Assembly (NCBI GenBank): GCA_003660485.1
Contig: QMUI01000055.1
Span: forward strand, 1 to 6,118
Reading direction: 5' to 3'
Origin: Thermococci archaeon
Lineage (GTDB): Archaea; Methanobacteriota_B; Thermococci; Thermococcales; Thermococcaceae
Length of the DNA: 6,118 bases
Positions 1-6,118 of the stretch are shown here, piece after piece. The first letter of the stretch is position 1. The number at the start of each line of letters is the position of its first letter. The translations under genes and the position numbers were made by a program. Under the pieces are notes generated by a model. The model made no database searches, was not told the DNA's origin, and saw only the letters and a program-made list of their open reading frames with translations.

Positions 1-1
1 A

Positions 2-1528
2 ACCAAAAAGTGCCCCGAGGGTATAATAACTGACCTATATTACGAGGACGTTGATATATATTATAGGTTCTCAAAATGGAAGTTTGAAGAGAAGAAGCTG
101 TTTTCAGCGAACGTTGAAAATACAGGTGTTAACTGCCCCTTCGATTGTGGCCTCTGTGCAAGGCATCGCTCCCACACGAGCCTTATCAACATTGTCTTAA
201 CGAACAGATGTGATTTAAACTGCTGGTACTGTTTCTTTTATGCTCGTGAAGGAGAACCAATTTACGAGCCAACATTAGAACAAATTAGAATGATGCTTAG
301 AAATGCGAAGAAGGAGCACCCAATTGGGGCAAATGCCGTTCAGTTCACCGGTGGAGAACCAACCCTTAGGGACGACTTAATCGAGATAATCAAGATAGCA
401 AAGGAGGAAGGCTACGATCACGTTCAGCTGAATACTGATGGAATAAGGCTTGCATTTGAGCCAGAGCTTGTGAAGAAGATTAGGGAGGCTGGCGTGAACA
501 CGCTTTACCTTAGCTATGATGGAATGACGCCACAAACCAACTGGAAGAACCACTGGGAGATACCACTAATATTTGAGAACGTGAGGAAGGCAGGAGGGCC
601 CGGAATAGTTCTCGTCCCAACTCTCATAAGGAATGTAAATGACCACGAGGCAGGGGCGATAATTAACTTCGGCCTTAATCATCTTGATATAGTTAGAGGA
701 GTTAACTTCCAGCCAATATCTCTCGTTGGTAGGGTTCCAAAGAAGGAGAGGCAGAGATTTAGGATCACGATTGCAGGGGCAATAAAGAAGATAGAGGAGC
801 AGACCAATGGCGTAATAGCGAGGGAAGATTGGTATCCAATACCAATTGCCGGTCACATAGCTAGGTTCTTTGAGGTATTCACGGGAAAGAAGTACTACAT
901 GACGAGCCACTTCGCCTGCGGTGCTGCCACTTATGTGTTCCTAGACAAAGAAGAAAAGAAAGCTATACCCCTTCCAAGGTTCATAGATGTGGAAGGTTTT
1001 GTGGAGTTCCTACTTGAGAAGGCTGATGAAATCGAAAAGGCTAGGTTTAAGGGACTTGCAAAGCTTAAGGCAATAGGTGAGACGGTATTCCTAAAATTCA
1101 AGCAATTCTATGATGAAAAGAATGCGCCGAAGGGTCTTGACGTCTTGGGGTTAATTAAGAACGCATTCATGTATGGAAACTATGATGCCCTTGGTAAGTT
1201 CCACCTCAGGACACTGTTCCTTGGGATGATGCACTTCATGGACGAATACAACTATGATGTTGAGAGGGTTGAAAGGTGTGTCATCCACTATGCGATGCCC
1301 GACGGGAGGATAGTTCCCTTCTGTACGTTCAACGTTATACCAGAAATATATAGGGACAAGGTTCAGAGGCAATTCAGCTATTCCTGGGAAGAGTGGAAGA
1401 AGTTGCATCCTGACTGGGATTACATGAAGGACAAGTACGTGAGAAGTAAGGAGTTCGTTGAGAAGATGAAGAAGAGCGACCTCTATAGGAAGACGTACAT
1501 CGACATCGAAAACTACTTCGAGAGGTGA
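2..1528 (+). CDS. Radical SAM protein, tetraether lipid synthase (Tes/MJ0619)-like, 5'-truncated
   Basis: The frame is open from the window edge to the TGA at 1526-1528, giving 508 visible residues; the true start lies upstream. A radical SAM CxxxCxxC motif (CDLNCWYC) lies at 209-232, followed by the SAM-binding GGEP at 350-361. Before it sits a second cysteine cluster, CPFDCGLCARH (134-166). The first residues, KKCPEG, look like the last knuckle of a rubredoxin-like iron site whose other cysteines would be upstream. Single cysteines further on (917-919, 1277-1279 and 1322-1324, the last in VPFCTFN) could bind an auxiliary cluster. Family knowledge: Tes proteins carry several 4Fe-4S clusters plus a rubredoxin-like iron and couple phytanyl chains of archaeol phospholipids to make GDGT. 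This cysteine layout is the main reason for the call. A paralogue making another lipid crosslink (for example the H-shaped GDGT bridge) cannot be excluded. Radical SAM membership is near certain; the exact reaction is inferred. Confidence 0.8.
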   Translation, partial: TKKCPEGIITDLYYEDVDIYYRFSKWKFEEKKLFSANVENTGVNCPFDCGLCARHRSHTSLINIVLTNRCDLNCWYCFFYAREGEPIYEPTLEQIRMMLRNAKKEHPIGANAVQFTGGEPTLRDDLIEIIKIAKEEGYDHVQLNTDGIRLAFEPELVKKIREAGVNTLYLSYDGMTPQTNWKNHWEIPLIFENVRKAGGPGIVLVPTLIRNVNDHEAGAIINFGLNHLDIVRGVNFQPISLVGRVPKKERQRFRITIAGAIKKIEEQTNGVIAREDWYPIPIAGHIARFFEVFTGKKYYMTSHFACGAATYVFLDKEEKKAIPLPRFIDVEGFVEFLLEKADEIEKARFKGLAKLKAIGETVFLKFKQFYDEKNAPKGLDVLGLIKNAFMYGNYDALGKFHLRTLFLGMMHFMDEYNYDVERVERCVIHYAMPDGRIVPFCTFNVIPEIYRDKVQRQFSYSWEEWKKLHPDWDYMKDKYVRSKEFVEKMKKSDLYRKTYIDIENYFER

Positions 1529-1531
1529 GGG
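1522..1531 (+). promoter_or_regulatory. Ribosome binding site for the small downstream gene
   Basis: GAGGTGA at 1522-1528 matches the archaeal Shine-Dalgarno consensus GGAGGTGAT over seven bases and ends five bases before the ATG at 1534. It overlaps the last codons and stop of the radical SAM gene. This supports ATG 1534 as the start rather than the GTG at 1525, which lies inside the site, and suggests translational coupling of the two genes. Confidence 0.75.
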
Positions 1532-1533
1532 AA

Positions 1534-1806
1534 ATGAAAAAAATAACCATAAAGCTGGGCAAGATAAGTGAAGAGAAAGCTAAGAGGCTTCAGTACGAGC
1601 TTTCAGTTAATGACTCCATTTATAGGGTGTTCATAAATCCATACCTTAAGGAGGCTAAGATAATCTTCGACGACTCGAGGATAAAGGTTGAGGAGATACT
1701 TGAAAAGCTTAAAGACTTCCAGCCGAATGTTAGTGGTATGGAAGAAGTTAGCTTGGAAAAGGTTATAGAGGAAAGCATGAGTTGGAACCATAAGCTCAAA
1801 GCTTAG
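1534..1806 (+). CDS. Small conserved-looking protein of unknown function, 90 aa
   Basis: I do not recognise a function. The start is ATG 1534, chosen for its strong ribosome binding site at 1522-1528; the in-frame GTG at 1525 would add three residues and have no site of its own. The start codon is only five bases after the radical SAM stop, so the two genes are probably cotranscribed. The sequence reads as alternating elements: strand (KKITIKL), helix (about residues 12-24), two strands (about 28-46), helix (about 50-61), strand, then a C-terminal helix. This resembles a small ferredoxin-like or HMA-like fold, but there is no CxxC metal-binding motif and no cysteine at all. There is no signal peptide or membrane segment, so it is probably cytoplasmic. 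From memory it resembles Thermococcaceae-restricted small families such as DUF3213; this is unverified. Its position suggests a role with the radical SAM enzyme, but only by association. Confidence 0.8.
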   Translation: MKKITIKLGKISEEKAKRLQYELSVNDSIYRVFINPYLKEAKIIFDDSRIKVEEILEKLKDFQPNVSGMEEVSLEKVIEESMSWNHKLKA

Positions 1807-2725
1807 TGAATATTTCTCTTGCCTCGCTATATTTCATTAGTTCTTCCCTTTTTGGGACGCTCCATGCTCCCCTTTTTGTTGTTGAGAGTCCAGCAACTAG
1901 GTTTGCGAACCTCCCAATTTTCATTAGGGTGCTCTCGGTGAAGTACTCTCTAAACGCGATGAGGCCCACAAGGAGCGCTGCTGTGAAGGCGTCTCCCGCC
2001 CCTGTTGTGTCGATGGGCTTTACTGGATATCCTGGGATTTTGACTTCATGTTCCCAGGTTCTTAAAATGCACCCTTCTTTTCCGAGTGTTATTGCTGTCA
2101 GTAGCCTCCCCTCTGTTTTTATTCCTTTTTCTTCCAGCAGTTTTAGCTCCTCATCACTAACCTTTAGGATATCGGTGAATCTTATTGCCTCTTCAATGAC
2201 TTTAAACATATCTTCTTCCCTGTTCTTCCAGAGATCTCTCCTTATATTAACGTCAAAGCTGATAGCTACCCTATCCCTAAGCTCCTTCATAATCCAGAGA
2301 ATCGTTTCCTTACTTGGACTTCTTGCTAGTAGAACGGAACCAAAGTGAACTATCTTTGAATTTTCAAGGATGCTTAGATTAATGTCCTCCTTCCTTAGGT
2401 TGAAGTATGCAACTCCGTCATAGAGTACGAATGATGGCTTAGCTCCTTTGAGTTGGACGAACACTACCCCTGTGTGCTTCTCCATGTCAACTGCAACGCC
2501 CTCTGTGTTTACCCCTTCACTTCTCAGCCTTTCAAGTAGGAACTTTCCAAAGGGGTCATTCCCCACTTTACTTATTAGCGAAGCCTTTACGCCTAATCTG
2601 GAGACTCCGACGGCAACATTGGCTGGTGCACCCCCAGGATGCTTTTCAAACCTCTTAACGTCCTTTAAATTCCCTTCTTCAGCAGCTATCATGTCTATGA
2701 GAACTTCCCCGACTGAGGTTATCAT
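1796..2725 (-). CDS. PfkB-family carbohydrate kinase, fructokinase-like
   Basis: This 309-residue protein, normal length for a ribokinase/PfkB sugar kinase, transfers the gamma-phosphate of ATP (usually) to a sugar hydroxyl in the cytoplasm. The first PfkB signature is at residues 30-45 (PGGAPANVAVGVSRLG) and the second at 239-245 (DTTGAGD), where D245 is the expected catalytic base and the glycines form the anion hole. SFDVNIRRDLW near residue 160 and a KHTGVVFV segment near 83-90 resemble bacterial and plant fructokinases more than ribokinases or adenosine kinases. The substrate remains inferred: fructose is the best guess, with 2-keto-3-deoxygluconate or another ketose possible. The start is ATG 2725, preceded by GGTGGTGG. 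The 3' end overlaps the small gene's by 11 bp in convergent orientation. Its promoter faces that of the isomerase-like gene across 50 bp, hinting at joint control of two sugar genes. Confidence 0.9.
   Translation of the reverse strand: MITSVGEVLIDMIAAEEGNLKDVKRFEKHPGGAPANVAVGVSRLGVKASLISKVGNDPFGKFLLERLRSEGVNTEGVAVDMEKHTGVVFVQLKGAKPSFVLYDGVAYFNLRKEDINLSILENSKIVHFGSVLLARSPSKETILWIMKELRDRVAISFDVNIRRDLWKNREEDMFKVIEEAIRFTDILKVSDEELKLLEEKGIKTEGRLLTAITLGKEGCILRTWEHEVKIPGYPVKPIDTTGAGDAFTAALLVGLIAFREYFTESTLMKIGRFANLVAGLSTTKRGAWSVPKREELMKYSEAREIFTKL
1841..1880 (+). terminator. Possible T-rich terminator for the radical SAM / small-protein unit
   Basis: Two T5 runs (1849-1853 and 1873-1877) in pyrimidine-rich surroundings follow the small gene's stop by about 45-70 bases. 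Archaeal RNA polymerase terminates at T-rich tracts in the non-template strand. The region also codes for the end of the kinase on the other strand, so the runs could be mere consequences of its AAA/GGG codons. Weak evidence. Confidence 0.25.
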
Positions 2726-2775
2726 GCCACCACCATTTATTTATTCTCTCCTCCAAACTATTAAAGGGATTAGCC
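2726..2775. promoter_or_regulatory. 50-bp divergent promoter region between kinase and isomerase-like genes
   Basis: All initiation signals for two divergent genes must fit here. For the isomerase-like gene, TTTATTTATT at 2736-2745 is TATA-like and about 36 bases before the ATG at 2776; AAGGGAT at 2764-2770 is a modest ribosome binding site. For the kinase, reading the other strand, TTTAATA (complement of about 2759-2765) lies about 37 bases before its ATG, and GGTGGTGG just before the ATG can act as ribosome binding site. Both imply leaders of about 10 bases. I see no copy of the Thermococcales glycolytic motif TATCAC-N5-GTGATA. The TATA assignments are by eye. Confidence 0.5.
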
Positions 2776-4218
2776 ATGATTGGGGTAGTATCATTTACTG
2801 ACCCTAGGCCAACAGCTTTATCCAAAGAAAGAGAGGAAGCAATTAAACAAAAGCATAATTATTTAATTAAAGAATTGTCTAATGAATTTGAAGTCCTTGA
2901 TTTAAACGCCGAGCTTGGGAAATACGAGGGCGAGATCTTTGGAATAAATAGTGTTGAAGAGTCGATAAAGGCCGGAAGGATTGCCAAATCCAAAGGCCTT
3001 TCTGGAGTAATCCTTGGACTGTGGCACTGGACGGAGAGTAACTTAGTTACGTACTTCCTTAAGGAAGCCAATTTGCCTATTCTCCTCTACTCAGATGGAG
3101 ATCCTGCTTGGGCTGGGGCAACTTGCGTTACATCAGTTGGAGCCTCTCTGTGGGAGAGCAGTGTTAATGAGCACGCCCTAAGGCACTCTAGGATTATCGG
3201 GGACGTAGAACTGGTTAAATCCTGGGCCAGAGCCGTTGAAGCGGTAAATGAACTTTCAAGGAAGAAGCTGTTGCTCTTTGGAAGTCCCTACACTCTTGGA
3301 ATGGAGCATCTCATGGACGACCTTCCAAGGCTCAAGAGGTTTATTGGGGACTTCATAATGCTGGATCAGTACGTAATCCTCCACGAAGATATAAGTGAAG
3401 AGGAGATTGAGAGGTTTTATGAGTGGTTGCTTGAGAAGATGAAGGTTAAGTTCGACGAAAAAATGCTAACCCCAGATTCGCTAAAGAGGCAGATAAGGAT
3501 TTATCTAGGTGCTAAAAAAGTCTGGGAGAGATATAAGGATGAAGTTGGGGGTGTTTCGATAAAGTGCCAGCCCGAGCTAAGTGAGATTTATGGAACAACG
3601 GCTTGCCTAATTCCGGCCTTCTTCCCGTTCAATGTTGACGCATTTGGGGAGAAGCCGATAGTTCCGGCAACCTGTGAGGGAGATATCAAGGGGACTATAA
3701 GTTCCTCTCTTCTGTACTACCTGAGCGGAAAGCCTCCTTTGTTTGGCGATATAAAGTACGTGGATGATGAAATAGTGATAATAGCAAACTGCGGTGCCTC
3801 CTCTCTATATTATGCTAGGCTTAGCGATGATCCGGAAGAAAACCTCAGAGCCGTAACTGTACAGGGCCAGTGTCAGGGAAAGAGTGGAGGGGCCCTAACC
3901 TACAGAACTCCCCCTGCCGAGTTCACGGTTGCGAGACTTATAAGGAGGAACGGGGAATATTATCTGCTGTACTTCCTCACTGAAGGCGTTGAGATAACGG
4001 AGGAGATTGAGAAAAAGCTCAAGTGGGGCAAACAGTGGCCCCACACAGCAATAAAGAACCCCCTCGATGCCCAGGACTTCATAAGCGTTATGGGCGCAAA
4101 CCACTTAAGCCTTGTTCCTGGGGACTACACTGAAGAGTTGAAGTTCGTCGCAAAGATTTGGGGGATTAAAGCCGTTGACCTTGCTGATCCCCTTGACGTC
4201 AGGGAGTTTCTGCTTTAA
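2776..4218 (+). CDS. L-fucose/L-arabinose isomerase-like protein (FucI-related family)
   Basis: This 480-residue cytoplasmic protein resembles the COG2407 group related to L-fucose isomerase, metal-dependent enzymes interconverting aldoses and ketoses. The N-terminus (MIGVVSFTDPR) begins like a Rossmann-type strand. Around residues 260-325 it has the family-like run CQPELSE, then PATCEGDIKGTIS, where E301 and D303 are the likely metal ligands, followed by a GKPPLFGD segment. Near the C-terminus, MGANHLSLVPGD supplies H443 as a probable third ligand, as in E. coli FucI (Glu, Asp, His). The length is shorter than classical FucI (about 590), which fits the FucI-related group. The ATG at 2776 has AAGGGAT upstream and no earlier in-frame start is visible. 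It is divergent from a sugar kinase and converges on the debranching enzyme with a 20-bp overlap. The family is fairly secure; the substrate (fucose, arabinose or another pentose or hexose) is not readable from sequence, and isomerase activity itself is inferred. Confidence 0.8.
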   Translation: MIGVVSFTDPRPTALSKEREEAIKQKHNYLIKELSNEFEVLDLNAELGKYEGEIFGINSVEESIKAGRIAKSKGLSGVILGLWHWTESNLVTYFLKEANLPILLYSDGDPAWAGATCVTSVGASLWESSVNEHALRHSRIIGDVELVKSWARAVEAVNELSRKKLLLFGSPYTLGMEHLMDDLPRLKRFIGDFIMLDQYVILHEDISEEEIERFYEWLLEKMKVKFDEKMLTPDSLKRQIRIYLGAKKVWERYKDEVGGVSIKCQPELSEIYGTTACLIPAFFPFNVDAFGEKPIVPATCEGDIKGTISSSLLYYLSGKPPLFGDIKYVDDEIVIIANCGASSLYYARLSDDPEENLRAVTVQGQCQGKSGGALTYRTPPAEFTVARLIRRNGEYYLLYFLTEGVEITEEIEKKLKWGKQWPHTAIKNPLDAQDFISVMGANHLSLVPGDYTEELKFVAKIWGIKAVDLADPLDVREFLL

Positions 4219-5839
4219 CCTTTCCATCTTTAACTTCAACGTTTATTCTAGACTTCAGCTTGAGGTCTGGGAGTAGAGTCTTACCATTTTCAATGGCCAC
4301 CGTTATGAAGGCGAAGATTGCCGCTGCAGACCAAGCTTGTGGCTCATTTGCCCTTTCAACTTCAAAGGGAACTGGTGAATCGAGGCCCGCGTACAGCTCT
4401 GGAATCTTGTTGAGGCTGTAAAGTGCATCCACAACCCTCTTCCCGATCTCGTCGGCCTTCTCCTGTTCTCCCACCCTGCAAAGACCCAAGGCTATTATTG
4501 CATTGTCGTGTGGCCATATGCTACCATTATGATAGCTGAAGGGGTCATAAGCCTCCTCATTCTCTCCCAGGGTTCTTATCCCCCACCTTGTCATTAGCTG
4601 TTGGGAGAAAAGTGCTTCAATTATTTTCTCTGGATCATCTGCGATACCTGTAAAAAGAAGATGCCCCTGATTCGATGCTAAAACATCTGAATCTGGGGTT
4701 AGTTTGTACCCTCTCTTTCCTTTGAATAATCTGTTAAACCTTCTCCTTAATTTCCTTGCTTTTTCCTTTGCTTCTTTAATTCCTAGAAACTCGTAAAATC
4801 CCATGAGTGCGGCGTAAGCGTAACCTTGTACCTCAACCAAAGCTATAGGGGGTTTAGCCCCGGGAACTCCTTCTTTTGAATCTTTCCATCCTTGATTCAT
4901 TGGCCTAAATGGATTTGCAAAGTCGTACTTAATAAATCCTTCCTCTTCAAGTTTCACAATAATCCATTCGTACGCTTTGAGCAGGGGTTCTCTTATCTCT
5001 TGGATTAACTTTTCATCTCCCGTAGTTTTGAGGTACTCCCAGGCAAGAAGGGCATATAGGGGAGTTGAATCTATTGATCCGTAATAAGGAGAGAAAGGCA
5101 TCTTCTTAGATAAGGATAACTCTCCAAATCTGAATTCATGCGGAATTTTTCCCGGCTCTTCAAGTGTTCTTTTATCAAACTTCTTTCCTTGGAGCTTTGC
5201 CAATATTTTAAGTGTTCCTCTCGCGTACTCTGGAGCGTACGGTAGCAGGAAGAGTGAGGCTATTATTGAATCTCTCCCGAAGATACAGTAGTAATCTGGA
5301 ATTCCGGCAAATAAGATTGTATTACCGTCAATAATAACACTTAGAAGATTTATATGATAGATAGCCTTCTCTAGTAACCCATTTAGTCCTTTTCCTCTTA
5401 TCCTGGGATTATACTTTTTAATTGGGGGTAGAGCAGCCCCAAACTTTATTCCCACTCTAATCTTCCCAAAAGACTTTCCCCTTATACTTGGAATACTAGA
5501 TATGGAGACCTTAAACCATCTCTCAACTCCATCAATTCCCCTATATGAGTACCTATTTCCTTCCCTTTTTATCTCTCTTTCAATAGGATGAACTATTCCC
5601 CGCACTTCAAAGATGTCTCTAAACTTTGGCTTTAGTTTCACATTGACATTTGGCTTCACATTTTTACCCTTTGGGTTGGCTATTATTATCTCCTCAACGT
5701 ATTCATCACTATTGAGCTGTCTGATTCTCTTATTTGGGAGATCCACCTCAACTTCAAGTTCGCAGAGTTCAGTATCATATGAGAATAATGCTATCTCATT
5801 TCCTTTAGCCTTTATAAATGCGGGCCCACTCGCCAGCAT
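4199..5839 (-). CDS. Amylo-alpha-1,6-glucosidase / glycogen debranching enzyme-like
   Basis: This 546-residue protein of the COG3408 debranching group would hydrolyse alpha-1,6-linked glucose at branch points of glycogen or maltodextrin. Residues 1-140 are beta-rich and correspond to a short N-terminal debranching-enzyme domain. Residues 150-515 form an apparent (alpha/alpha)6 barrel with conserved blocks: GIPDYYCIFGRDSI (179-192), GSIDSTPLY (254-262), NQGWKDS (315-321), EVQGYAY (336-342), YHNGSIWPHDNAI (436-448) and EPQAWSAAA (499-507). D320, E336 and E499 are candidate catalytic acids by analogy with other barrel glucosidases. There is no signal peptide, so it should act inside the cell on storage glycogen or imported maltodextrin. 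No 4-alpha-glucanotransferase domain is seen, so a separate enzyme must supply that step. The first block reads GIPDYY where many relatives have GIPWF. The ATG at 5839 has an in-frame TAA two codons upstream and no ribosome binding site, but a TATA-like box about 27 bases before it, suggesting a leaderless transcript. Confidence 0.88.
   Translation of the reverse strand: MLASGPAFIKAKGNEIALFSYDTELCELEVEVDLPNKRIRQLNSDEYVEEIIIANPKGKNVKPNVNVKLKPKFRDIFEVRGIVHPIEREIKREGNRYSYRGIDGVERWFKVSISSIPSIRGKSFGKIRVGIKFGAALPPIKKYNPRIRGKGLNGLLEKAIYHINLLSVIIDGNTILFAGIPDYYCIFGRDSIIASLFLLPYAPEYARGTLKILAKLQGKKFDKRTLEEPGKIPHEFRFGELSLSKKMPFSPYYGSIDSTPLYALLAWEYLKTTGDEKLIQEIREPLLKAYEWIIVKLEEEGFIKYDFANPFRPMNQGWKDSKEGVPGAKPPIALVEVQGYAYAALMGFYEFLGIKEAKEKARKLRRRFNRLFKGKRGYKLTPDSDVLASNQGHLLFTGIADDPEKIIEALFSQQLMTRWGIRTLGENEEAYDPFSYHNGSIWPHDNAIIALGLCRVGEQEKADEIGKRVVDALYSLNKIPELYAGLDSPVPFEVERANEPQAWSAAAIFAFITVAIENGKTLLPDLKLKSRINVEVKDGKVKAETP
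4219..4250 (+). terminator. Possible pyrimidine-rich termination region after the isomerase-like gene
   Basis: Directly after the TAA at 4216-4218 comes a run rich in T and C with several short T3 tracts. No long T run or hairpin is present, and the stretch encodes the end of the debranching enzyme on the other strand. Weak evidence, offered only because no better stop signal is visible nearby. Confidence 0.15.
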
Positions 5840-5853
5840 GCATTAATTTTTGG

Positions 5854-5860
5854 ATAAAAT
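5854..5860 (+). promoter_or_regulatory. Possible TATA-like box of gatD
   Basis: ATAAAAT at 5854-5860 is about 43 bases before the gatD ATG and would place the transcription start near 5882, giving a leader of about 18 bases that contains the GGGGGAG ribosome binding site. It overlaps the - strand promoter of the debranching-enzyme gene, so the two may compete. Assigned by eye; the neighbouring TTTAAA could serve both directions. Confidence 0.35.
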
Positions 5861-5862
5861 AC

Positions 5863-5868
5863 TTTAAA
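5863..5868 (-). promoter_or_regulatory. TATA-like box of the debranching-enzyme gene (leaderless)
   Basis: The palindromic TTTAAA, read on the - strand within AAGTTTAAAGTATTTTATCC, is centred about 27 bases before the ATG at 5839. Archaeal TATA boxes sit about 25-27 bases before the transcription start, so transcription would begin at or next to the start codon. The absence of a ribosome binding site in the preceding 20 bases agrees with a leaderless mRNA. Confidence 0.55.
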
Positions 5869-5888
5869 CTTGTCCTCCCTTTCAAGAT

Positions 5889-5895
5889 GGGGGAG
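5889..5895 (+). promoter_or_regulatory. Ribosome binding site of gatD
   Basis: GGGGGAG ends four bases before the ATG at 5900 and fixes that codon as the start. It contrasts with the debranching-enzyme gene transcribed the other way, which has none. Confidence 0.6.
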
Positions 5896-5899
5896 CGAA

Positions 5900-6118
5900 A
5901 TGAAAGTTGAAGAGTTCATGAAGAGGCATGGAATTGGGATTGGTGATTACGTTAAGCTCGTTAAGCTGGAGGATGGAGAGAAAATTGAGTATAAGGGTCT
6001 TGTAATGCCACCGTACGAACTTTCTGAAGGAGACACTTTAGTTATAAAGCTCGACAATGGCTACAACATTGGGATTGCCGTAGATAAGATTACCTCTATA
6101 GAAGTCATTGAAAGGGCA
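5900..6118 (+). CDS. gatD: Glu-tRNA(Gln) amidotransferase subunit D, N-terminal part (runs off the window)
   Basis: The 73 visible residues begin MKVEEFMKRHGIGIGDYVKL and continue with VMPPYELSEGDTLVIKLDNG and the NIGIAVDKI segment, the characteristic opening of archaeal GatD. This is the small beta-barrel-like N-terminal domain that precedes the asparaginase-type amidase. With GatE, GatD releases ammonia from glutamine (or asparagine), which is used to convert Glu-tRNA(Gln) to Gln-tRNA(Gln); archaea lacking a glutaminyl-tRNA synthetase need this route. The full protein is about 430-440 residues, so some 360 residues, including the amidase active site, lie beyond the window. Start ATG 5900 has GGGGGAG at 5889-5895. 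The gene is divergent from the debranching-enzyme gene across 60 bp, and gatE often follows gatD in archaea, which cannot be tested here. The frame is uninterrupted in the visible part. Confidence 0.93.
   Translation, partial: MKVEEFMKRHGIGIGDYVKLVKLEDGEKIEYKGLVMPPYELSEGDTLVIKLDNGYNIGIAVDKITSIEVIERA

Noticed and set aside
566..910. 114-codon - strand open frame inside the radical SAM gene
   Set aside because: Shadow of a strongly motif-supported gene; no initiation signal.
1846..1856. CCCTTTTTGGG as a hairpin terminator
   Set aside because: The three-base stem is too short to be meaningful, and intrinsic hairpins are not the usual archaeal stop signal; only the T run was kept as weak evidence.
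1806..2348. 180-codon open frame on the + strand opposite the kinase
   Set aside because: It is antisense to a gene with clear PfkB motifs, is serine/leucine-rich low-complexity in translation and has no ribosome binding site.
2726..2775. Thermococcales glycolytic motif (TATCAC-N5-GTGATA) as a sugar-regulator site
   Set aside because: No match is visible here or in the 5840-5899 spacer.
2448..2801. 117-codon + strand open frame crossing the kinase start and the divergent spacer
   Set aside because: Antisense to the kinase 5' half and overlapping the isomerase-like start; composition is typical of a shadow frame.
3054..3067. Perfect 14-bp palindrome CTTCCTTAAGGAAG
   Set aside because: It lies within the isomerase-like coding region, is isolated, and is explained by ordinary Phe-Leu-Lys-Glu codons; no second copy was noticed.
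5613..5846. 77-codon + strand open frame opposite the debranching-enzyme N-terminus, hydrophobic in translation
   Set aside because: The apparent membrane-like character comes from reading the reverse of lysine/glutamate-rich codons; no start signal and fully covered by a convincing gene.

Overview
The window looks like a stretch of a hyperthermophilic Thermococcales genome, most likely Pyrococcus or a low-GC Thermococcus. The evidence is archaeal-only gene content (a tetraether-synthase-like radical SAM protein and the archaeal GatD subunit), GGTG-type ribosome binding sites matching an archaeal 16S tail, AT-rich TATA-like boxes about 27-37 bases before start codons, very tight gene packing, and proteins rich in K, E and I using AGG/AGA arginine and ATA isoleucine codons. 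The genus is inferred by eye, not from a database match.

Layout. (1) From the left edge to about 1.5 kb on the + strand is a 5'-truncated radical SAM enzyme whose cysteine pattern fits the Tes / MJ0619 family, which joins archaeol lipid tails into membrane-spanning tetraethers. (2) A 90-residue protein of unknown function follows at once, with its ribosome binding site inside the end of the radical SAM gene. (3) A PfkB-family sugar kinase, fructokinase-like, lies on the - strand and converges on the small gene with an 11-bp overlap. (4) After a 50-bp divergent spacer, an L-fucose/L-arabinose isomerase-like protein runs on the + strand. (5) An amylo-alpha-1,6-glucosidase (glycogen debranching enzyme) on the - strand converges on it with a 20-bp overlap. 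(6) A 60-bp divergent spacer precedes the N-terminus of gatD (archaeal Glu-tRNA(Gln) amidotransferase subunit D), which runs off the right edge.

How they fit together. The first two genes form a likely transcription unit linked to membrane-lipid biosynthesis. The middle three are cytoplasmic carbohydrate genes: a debranching enzyme releasing glucose from alpha-glucan, an aldose-ketose isomerase-type protein and a sugar kinase. They are three separate, alternately oriented units, so a shared pathway is only a hypothesis. GatD belongs to translation and is unrelated. No RNA gene, CRISPR array, mobile element or phage-like gene is visible, and there is no gene-free stretch over 300 bases (the longest is 60). 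I see no clearly novel multi-gene system; the best leads are the small partner of the radical SAM lipid enzyme and the unassigned substrate of the isomerase and kinase pair.
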